From a virus: a DNA stretch of 25,699 bases. The translations under genes and the position numbers were made by a program. Within the stretch, counting starts at the first letter, position 1, and every line of letters starts with the position of its first letter. Under the pieces are notes generated by a model. That model was given only the letters and a program-made list of their open reading frames with translations, did no database searches and was not told the origin of the DNA. This document shows positions 21,392 through 25,699 of the stretch, in pieces. The stretch is from IMG/VR virus record IMGVR_UViG_3300032275_000019, positions 1-25,699 of that record; one strand, 5' to 3'.

Positions 21392-22636
21392 ATGAAAAAA
21401 AATACAAATAGATTATACACGGAAGGCATTTCCAAAAAAGACTTATTAAGACTTATGGAGGCACCTATTGACTACGAAGGACCTGAAAGAATGGCTGGAG
21501 ATGTTGAGAAAAAAATTACGGGAAAAGAAACCCCGTATCATGGATTCCCTGCAATTCCAAATATGGATAGAGACTTTATTGAGTTAATATCTTCAAAAAG
21601 ATTCAAGGACTCAGTTGATAAAGTTAGAACGGCAATGGGGGACACAAGAACAATTCAAGGTTCAAATGCTCTTATGCAATTGATGGGAACAGTTGGTCAG
21701 GCAATGCAAAAACTTGTCATGATTCAATCACAAAATAAAGAGGTACTTGAAAAATTAGCGGTTGAACTTGTTAAAAATGAGTTAGGTATACCTGATGATG
21801 CAATGCAATTCAAAGCCGAACTTGTGGGGCAACCTATGGGAGCGGCAGAAGGGATGCAAAGTGAGCCTGAAATGCCAAGTGAAGAAGAGGTTGAAGAATT
21901 AATGGGTGATATGGAAAACTTTAATTTGGAAAGAGAAAAAAGAAGATTCATTAATTCACTTATTCAAGGTGCGGCTTTTAAAGGAGGACACATGTATAAT
22001 CTTGTTAAAAATGAGATCAATGACATTAATCCACAACTTATGAACCTATACGCTGTCACACAATCTTTAATGGAACATGCATATTGGATATTTCCTAACA
22101 TGGAAGGAATGGCCGGAGGTGGTGGTGGTCAAATGGGTCAATCAGAAGTTGATGAAGAAACGGATCCACCAACAGTTAAAGCTAAGGCGGTTACATTTCC
22201 GTTGTTGGTTCACGAATTAGTTAAAGGTGTTTATGAAATATTTGGTTCACACGGATTGCCTGATGACCCAAGACAACAAGAAATGATATTAAATGCTGAA
22301 GACACTTTACCTTCAGAAATTTGGGATTCAAGACTTGGTCCTGTATTTTGGGAAAAGTTTATGGCATCATATCCTATGGAGTTGTTTGATGAAGACAAAA
22401 AACATATACAACATTACTTATTTATGCGATTCTCGTCATTAAATGCGGAAGAGTTTATGAGAGTTGCAAAAATGATTCTTAGTGGAGATCCTAAAGGACA
22501 ACAATTTATTCAAAGAATGGTTGATGACATCATTAAAGAATTAAAAAATCAAGAATACCGTGATGCGATGGGAGATGAGGATGATGACGATGGTGATGAT
22601 TTGAGTGGAATTGATTTTAGTGATTTGGGACTTTAA
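21392..22636 (+). CDS. Large conserved phage protein, probably virion structural
   Basis: I start this 414-aa protein at 21392 (MKKNTNRLYTEGISKKDLL), because the longer ORF from 21362 would run into the previous gene. The N-terminus ends in LLRLMEA, fitting hydrophobic-x-Glu followed by Ala. A helical domain rich in Met and Gln follows, then an acidic linker, then a well-folded-looking helical core (INSLIQGAAFKGGHMYNLV, EETDPPTVKAKAVTFPLLVHE, GSHGLPDDPRQQEM, IQHYLFMRFSSL) with a Gly-rich loop between. I recall very similar cores in uncultured aquatic phages but no function. The acidic Asp-rich tail ends in the terminator stem. Likely an abundant late protein. Confidence 0.7.
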   Translation: MKKNTNRLYTEGISKKDLLRLMEAPIDYEGPERMAGDVEKKITGKETPYHGFPAIPNMDRDFIELISSKRFKDSVDKVRTAMGDTRTIQGSNALMQLMGTVGQAMQKLVMIQSQNKEVLEKLAVELVKNELGIPDDAMQFKAELVGQPMGAAEGMQSEPEMPSEEEVEELMGDMENFNLEREKRRFINSLIQGAAFKGGHMYNLVKNEINDINPQLMNLYAVTQSLMEHAYWIFPNMEGMAGGGGGQMGQSEVDEETDPPTVKAKAVTFPLLVHELVKGVYEIFGSHGLPDDPRQQEMILNAEDTLPSEIWDSRLGPVFWEKFMASYPMELFDEDKKHIQHYLFMRFSSLNAEEFMRVAKMILSGDPKGQQFIQRMVDDIIKELKNQEYRDAMGDEDDDDGDDLSGIDFSDLGL

Positions 22637-22654
22637 TAAGTCCCATTTTTTTTT
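22626..22654 (+). terminator. Rho-independent terminator overlapping the stop codon
   Basis: TGGGACTT (22626-22633) pairs perfectly with AAGTCCCA (22638-22645); the TAAT loop contains the stop codon of the 414-aa gene. Nine T residues follow (22646-22654). Confidence 0.92.
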
Positions 22655-22669
22655 ATGAGGAATTTTTTT

Positions 22670-22681
22670 CCTATAATTATT
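22670..22681 (+). promoter_or_regulatory. CCTATAATTATT element, possible promoter
   Basis: Second copy of the element seen at 10379, here just after a terminator and 23 bases (counted from its TATA) before the ATG at 22695. Confidence 0.35.
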
Positions 22682-22694
22682 AAAAATGTTAGTT

Positions 22695-22991
22695 ATGAAA
22701 AATATTGATTGTGAAATATACATAAAACAACTTATTACTTTTTTTGAAACTAATCCAGGTGATTTAATGGAACTGGTTGGGGATGTTCAAAAAGAAGACT
22801 TTTATAAGAAGTTAAGGGAAAAATGTGAAAAAAATTATGATGATGGTATAGACCATATTATAACTAGACAACAAATGATTAATATAGTTATGGAATTAAA
22901 AATTCCCGAACTATTTGAAACCCCAAACCCTAAGTCAGTTGTGGAAGGGTATATTCAAAAAACAAAGTGGGGTAAAATAATTTTAAATTAA
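22695..22991 (+). CDS. Conserved small phage protein, function unknown
   Basis: I prefer the ATG at 22695 (MKNIDCEIYIKQLITFFETN) over that at 22686 because its spacing to the upstream element matches other genes. The 98-aa, all-helical protein includes NPGDLMELVGDVQKEDFYKKL and ITRQQMINIVMEL, which resembles a short helix-turn-helix-like pair, and a Lys-rich C-terminus (IQKTKWGKIILN). I remember similar proteins in other aquatic phages as unnamed. It stands alone between a terminator and the host-type promoter at 23004. Confidence 0.65.
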   Translation: MKNIDCEIYIKQLITFFETNPGDLMELVGDVQKEDFYKKLREKCEKNYDDGIDHIITRQQMINIVMELKIPELFETPNPKSVVEGYIQKTKWGKIILN

Positions 22992-23003
22992 TTTTTTAAA
23001 AAG

Positions 23004-23034
23004 TTTTGTATTTAATAAAAAACGCATATCTTTG
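23004..23034 (+). promoter_or_regulatory. Bacteroidetes-type host promoter for the DUF932 operon
   Basis: TTTTG (23004-23008) and TATCTTTG (23027-23034), 18 bases apart, match the Bacteroidetes -33/-7 consensus. The first ATG of the operon is at 23058. Same -7 sequence as at 20564. Confidence 0.7.
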
Positions 23035-23057
23035 TAATGTGATAAACGAGAAACAAA

Positions 23058-23180
23058 ATGAAAACAATAGAACTTACTATGATGGAAATATGGCAGGCAA
23101 CTAGACCCATCGTGCAAAAAAGTAAGAAATCCTACACTCGTAAAACCAAACACAAAAACAAAGAAAATAATAAACTATGA
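23058..23180 (+). CDS. Tiny basic protein upstream of DUF932
   Basis: The 40-aa product has a short helix (IELTMMEIWQATRPI) followed by a strongly basic tail (KSKKSYTRKTKHKNK). It is behind its own host-type promoter and overlaps the DUF932 gene by ATGA (4 bases), so it is translationally coupled and likely expressed early. Its composition suits binding to nucleic acid or to an acidic partner. It might also serve mainly as a leader peptide for the DUF932 gene. Confidence 0.55.
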   Translation: MKTIELTMMEIWQATRPIVQKSKKSYTRKTKHKNKENNKL

Positions 23181-23935
23181 TATACACACCAGAATTAATT
23201 AAATCAATTGCACCGGCAGTTTTTGCAACATCACCATCTTCTAAAATGACGAACAAGTATGAGTTCGTACCAACCAACGAAGTTATGGAGATTTTTGACC
23301 GTGAAGGTTGGAAACTATCATCTGTAAAACAAACAGGTAAAAGTATTCACGGAATGCATGAGTTGAAATACCGAAACAGCGAACTACCAAAAGTTGGGGA
23401 CACAGTTGTTGAGGCAATCGTTAGAAACTCTCACGATGGAACGGCAACATTCTCTATGGGATCAGGGCTATTCCGATTGGTGTGTTCAAACGGACTTACG
23501 GTTCCTACATCAGTGGCGGAAAAATTCTCTATTCGACACAATCACTTCTCATTCGACGATGTTCGAGGTTTGGCTGAGAACTTCTCTAAGAAACTCCCAA
23601 GAATTGAAGAATCTGTTACTCGAATGATGGAAAAAGAGTTAACTGAAAAAGAAAAACTTCGTTTGATCAAAGAGGCAATTAAGATCCGTTGGGCGGTTGG
23701 AAATGGACCTGAGTCTATTGACATCACAGACCTTCTAACACCGTTTCGACCTGAGGATGAGGGAAGTGATCTTTGGACTGTGTTTAATGTAATCCAAGAG
23801 AAAATGACTCGAGGAGGATTTACTTACAAAACTCCAAGAGGAAGACAAACAACTCTTCGTGGGATTAAGAGTATCCAAACCACAAATCGTTTAAACACTA
23901 AACTTTGGGAGGCAGCGGAATTAATGTTGGTTTAA
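23177..23935 (+). CDS. DUF932 family phage/plasmid protein
   Basis: This 252-aa protein is recognisable as DUF932 (phage/plasmid-like family): YEFVPTNEVMEIF near the N-terminus, HELKYR, the core DGTATFSMGSGLFRLVCSNGL (two adjoining motifs, about 93-112), the basic IRHNHF and the C-terminal helix with NRLNTKLWEAAELML. DUF932 proteins are widespread in phages and plasmids; a role in DNA metabolism or recombination has been suggested but not settled. Codon use looks less AT-biased than its neighbours (more CGA, CGT and TTC), which could reflect high early expression or a separate origin. It is expressed from the host-type promoter at 23004 and ends at a terminator. Confidence 0.88.
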   Translation: MIYTPELIKSIAPAVFATSPSSKMTNKYEFVPTNEVMEIFDREGWKLSSVKQTGKSIHGMHELKYRNSELPKVGDTVVEAIVRNSHDGTATFSMGSGLFRLVCSNGLTVPTSVAEKFSIRHNHFSFDDVRGLAENFSKKLPRIEESVTRMMEKELTEKEKLRLIKEAIKIRWAVGNGPESIDITDLLTPFRPEDEGSDLWTVFNVIQEKMTRGGFTYKTPRGRQTTLRGIKSIQTTNRLNTKLWEAAELMLV

Positions 23936-23941
23936 AACTAT

Positions 23942-23964
23942 GGGGGTGAAATGCCCCCTTTTTT
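23942..23964 (+). terminator. Rho-independent terminator after DUF932
   Basis: GGGGG (23942-23946) pairs with CCCCC (23954-23958) around a 7-base loop, followed by six T residues. Confidence 0.88.
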
Positions 23965-23969
23965 ACATT

Positions 23970-24314
23970 ATGGGAAAATTTAAACACGAAGAACAATTTT
24001 TAAAAAATTTAACTGAAAGAACTAAAGAGATGTCCTCAATTATGGAATTAACTGATGGACACAGTTTATCGCCATCAGAATTAAAAAACAGACCTAAATT
24101 TACCGAGTATTTTTCTGATTCAGTACAATTTTCCGATGGAATTAGTAACTCAGAATCAATTTATGTGTATGATGAAAACATTTACATATATTTATCTAAA
24201 AGTGATCCGACGATCTCTTCTTTTTCTTGTAAAATTTATTATCCTATAAGAAAGAAAAAAGATGTTGAATTCTTTATATTAAACTTAAAAAAAATGAAAA
24301 AAAATGGAAATTAA
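23970..24314 (+). CDS. Hypothetical protein upstream of thioredoxin
   Basis: I start this 114-aa protein at 23970 because the in-frame ATG at 23940 would translate through the terminator. The product is hydrophilic, with helix KFKHEEQFLKNLTERTKEM, a Ser-rich middle, a strand-rich region (SIYVYDENIYIYL, FSCKIYYPI) and a basic helix at the end. No family recognised. It overlaps the thioredoxin gene by 11 bases, so it is in the same operon. How transcription starts after the terminator is unclear: I see no convincing promoter in the 5 bases between, so read-through is likely. Confidence 0.65.
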   Translation: MGKFKHEEQFLKNLTERTKEMSSIMELTDGHSLSPSELKNRPKFTEYFSDSVQFSDGISNSESIYVYDENIYIYLSKSDPTISSFSCKIYYPIRKKKDVEFFILNLKKMKKNGN

Positions 24315-24621
24315 TAGTGTAGATTTAAAAGAAAAAATTAAAAATGGTGAAAAAATAATTGTGGAGTTTTGGGGCACTTGGTGCCAACCGTGCTTAGCTA
24401 TGAAACCTATATTTGAAAGAGTTGCAAATAGTAATGAAAATGGGAACGTTCAAATGTATACGATGGACATTGACCTTAATAAAGAGACTGCTATTGGATT
24501 TGGTATTAGAAGTATTCCTACAATTAAAGTTTTTAATGGTGGGTCAGTTATTGACACTAAAGTTGGGGTGTTAAATGAGACATCCATAAAAAATATGGTA
24601 ACAGAATTAATCAATGGATAA
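24304..24621 (+). CDS. trxA: Thioredoxin
   Basis: This 105-aa protein has the classical thioredoxin layout: strand EKIIVEFWGTWCQPC with active-site Cys27 and Cys30 (WCQPC rather than the usual WCGPC), MKPIFERVA helix, VQMYTMDIDLN strand, and cis-Pro72 in RSIPTIKVFNGG. Gln in place of Gly between the Cys residues may shift redox potential. It probably reduces phage or host ribonucleotide reductase or virion proteins. It overlaps the glutaredoxin gene by 8 bases, so the pair is co-expressed. In T7 the host thioredoxin is also a polymerase processivity factor; nothing here indicates that role. Confidence 0.93.
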   Translation: MEINSVDLKEKIKNGEKIIVEFWGTWCQPCLAMKPIFERVANSNENGNVQMYTMDIDLNKETAIGFGIRSIPTIKVFNGGSVIDTKVGVLNETSIKNMVTELING

Positions 24622-24901
24622 GTTAGCAATACTTTTTACAATGAAAAGTTGTCCCCATTGTCAAGATTTTAAAAAAATGCTTGATGAGGCAGAATTAGAT
24701 TATATTGAAAGAGACATTTACGAATATGAGGAAGAATATAATCTGTTTGTTGAGGCAACCGATAATGAATTTGTTCCCGCATTTATGTTGATTGAAAATC
24801 CTGAAAGTGAAAAACCGTTAACTGAGTTATTTGCTCCTGACCGAGATTTTGAAGACATTGATCAAGGACTTAACATAATTAAAGAATTTTACGAAAGATA
24901 A
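24614..24901 (+). CDS. Glutaredoxin-like protein
   Basis: This 95-aa protein has strand LAILFTMKSCPHC with active-site Cys13 and Cys16, helix QDFKKMLDEAEL, strand YIERDI, and a cis-Pro55 in EFVPAFMLI, ending with a C-terminal helix. CPHC is a less common dithiol active site than CPYC and resembles that of DsbA. The long acidic insertion before the C-terminus (ENPESEKPLTELFAPDRD) is unusual for the family. It could reduce ribonucleotide reductase. It is the last gene of the operon and is followed by a terminator. Confidence 0.85.
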   Translation: MDKLAILFTMKSCPHCQDFKKMLDEAELDYIERDIYEYEEEYNLFVEATDNEFVPAFMLIENPESEKPLTELFAPDRDFEDIDQGLNIIKEFYER

Positions 24902-24907
24902 CAAAAC

Positions 24908-24932
24908 CCCCTCTTAACGGAGGGGTTTTTTT
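24908..24932 (+). terminator. Bidirectional terminator between convergent genes
   Basis: CCCCTC (24908-24913) pairs with GAGGGG (24920-24925); seven T follow on the plus strand, and AAAA precedes it, giving a short U run in the other direction. It ends the redox operon and probably the minus-strand gene, whose stop is at 24931. Confidence 0.88.
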
Positions 24933-25626
24933 ATAATAATACAATATCTTTTAGTCTATCTTGAATCAAGTATGGTTTATCTAATGATTGATCTGTTATA
25001 TCGTTTGTGAAGTTATAATCAGACAGTCTTTCTTTAAACTCGGATAGATCCATATCAAAACAATCTAAAACAAGACTTTCAATAGTTTGTTTTGGGATCT
25101 GAGAATCACATACCACTTTAATTTTATAATCCTCATCTTCATTTAGTTCACTTGAATATCTAAAAGACAATTGATCTACACTCAACAAAGAATACATTTG
25201 ATTAAAGATGTAATGTGAGTAATAGAATATTCCTCTACCACACCCTAAACTGTGACCATAAGGAAACTCTGATGAAATGTTTATTTCTAAAATTGGTTCA
25301 TATTCTGTAACATATAATGACTTATTAACTGTGATCCATGTTTTTGAAACATCTGTAATTTCTTGATCGTATTTAATGATGTCAATAATGTTAATGTCTT
25401 CTTTCTTAAGTGAATTAAATAACTCTTTGTTTAATTCAATAAATTCAGTTTTTAGTTCATTTAAATCCAACACTTCTTTACTCGTTGTTTGACCATTTAC
25501 AACTACAAAGGTTTCACAATCTGTTACTTGGATTACTGTGTTGTCCTTCTTATCAAATTTAGAAAGGATGTCGTCAGCAAATAGATTCACAAAGTATCTT
25601 CGTGTGTTTTTTTCTAATTTTCTCAT
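24931..25626 (-). CDS. S-adenosylmethionine synthetase-like protein, apparently catalytically degenerate
   Basis: Two parts of this 231-aa protein read like MetK. Residues 15-70 (ADDILSKF, then FVVVNGQTTSKEVLDLNELK) align in pattern with MetK domain 1 (DAVLDAIL, then MVLVGGEITTSAWVDIEEI). Residues 125-215 (GRGIFYYSHYIFNQM, LSFRYSSEL, then IPKQTIESLVLDCFDMDLSEF) resemble domain 3 (AAYAARYVAKNIV, then VPSEQLTLLVREFFDLRP). MetK is about 380-400 aa; the central part is missing here. So are the catalytic HPDK, GAGDQG and GGAFSGKD motifs. It is therefore probably a pseudoenzyme, perhaps an inhibitor or partner of host MetK, or a repurposed fold. This is a remote match made by eye. Transcribed alone on the minus strand, behind a TATTTATA box. 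Confidence 0.55.
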   Translation of the reverse strand: MRKLEKNTRRYFVNLFADDILSKFDKKDNTVIQVTDCETFVVVNGQTTSKEVLDLNELKTEFIELNKELFNSLKKEDINIIDIIKYDQEITDVSKTWITVNKSLYVTEYEPILEINISSEFPYGHSLGCGRGIFYYSHYIFNQMYSLLSVDQLSFRYSSELNEDEDYKIKVVCDSQIPKQTIESLVLDCFDMDLSEFKERLSDYNFTNDITDQSLDKPYLIQDRLKDIVLL

Positions 25627-25666
25627 ATTTTTTATTTTTATAATTAATATGAGTTTTATTTGGATT

Positions 25667-25674
25667 TATAAATA
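25667..25674 (-). promoter_or_regulatory. TATTTATA box, 41 bases from the MetK-like gene
   Basis: On the minus strand this reads TATTTATA, like the box before 13959. It starts 48 bases upstream of the ATG at 25626. On the plus strand the same bases read TATAAATA, the T4 late-promoter consensus, so it could instead serve a gene beyond the window. The remaining intergenic bases 25627-25699 hold no ORF that I can see. Confidence 0.35.
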
Positions 25675-25699
25675 GTTAGATATAATCATCAAACATTTC

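Noticed and set aside
23394-23627. Second plus-strand ORF inside DUF932
   Set aside because: It is an out-of-frame shadow of a clearly recognisable DUF932 protein and shows no motif of its own.
23940-23969. Extended N-terminus for the gene at 23970
   Set aside because: The ten extra codons lie in the terminator hairpin after DUF932.

Overview
The window looks like part of a large, AT-rich tailed-phage genome (dsDNA, T4-like in scale and gene content) whose host is most likely a Bacteroidetes/Flavobacteriia bacterium. Phage signs are dense, often overlapping genes, a gp46/SbcC-type recombination ATPase, a zinc amidase endolysin, a phage-carried sigma-70 factor, a LAGLIDADG homing endonuclease, a D12 adenine methylase, a DnaJ, a DUF932 protein, and thioredoxin plus glutaredoxin genes. 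Host signs are three intergenic promoters of the Bacteroidetes primary-sigma type (TTTG-like -33, TAnnTTTG -7), an RpoD-like phage sigma, a Bacteroidetes Hc1-like small protein, and a C-terminal tail like that of Bacteroidetes rhomboid proteins. No tRNA, rRNA, CRISPR array, insertion sequence, integrase or origin was recognised.

Layout. 1-4550: small membrane protein, charged small protein, gp46-like ATPase, then a host-type promoter driving a 174-aa protein and the phage sigma factor. These are followed by a GC-richer, hairpin-rich stretch (candidate structured RNA with an H-type pseudoknot) and a strong terminator. 4589-8762: a probable lysis/envelope operon with a membrane coiled-coil protein, amidase, conserved unknown, two membrane-anchored coiled-coil proteins (possible spanin-like pair), and two further unknowns. 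8766-12159: an acidic 523-aa protein with a perfect 105-bp internal duplication, then small unknowns including the Hc1-like protein. 12118-13864: an unknown minus-strand gene divergent from dnaJ, and a tiny minus-strand membrane protein. 13937-15632: ribbon-helix-helix gene, homing endonuclease, adenine methylase. 15651-22654: a long block of probable virion or late genes. 22670-24932: host-promoter-driven DUF932 operon and the redox pair, ending in a probably bidirectional terminator. 24931-25626 (minus): a protein that resembles a catalytically degenerate S-adenosylmethionine synthetase.

Three themes tie the window together. First, two promoter grammars are visible: host-type TAnnTTTG promoters (one upstream of the sigma gene) and a repeated TATTTAT(T/C)(A/T)A box usually 21-23 bases before an ATG. 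This suggests a cascade in which the phage sigma, or a modified polymerase, reads the second class. Second, ten proteins, nine of them encoded at 15673-22636, begin with a short related or analogous segment ending in hydrophobic-x-Glu. In T4 that pattern marks capsid-targeting propeptides cut by the prohead protease, so this block may encode packaged, possibly injected, proteins. Third, the window holds both a DNA adenine methylase and an AdoMet-synthetase-like protein, hinting at manipulation of AdoMet metabolism. The last two themes are inferences from motif reading and need homology searches or proteomics. Gene functions marked unknown are genuinely unrecognised.
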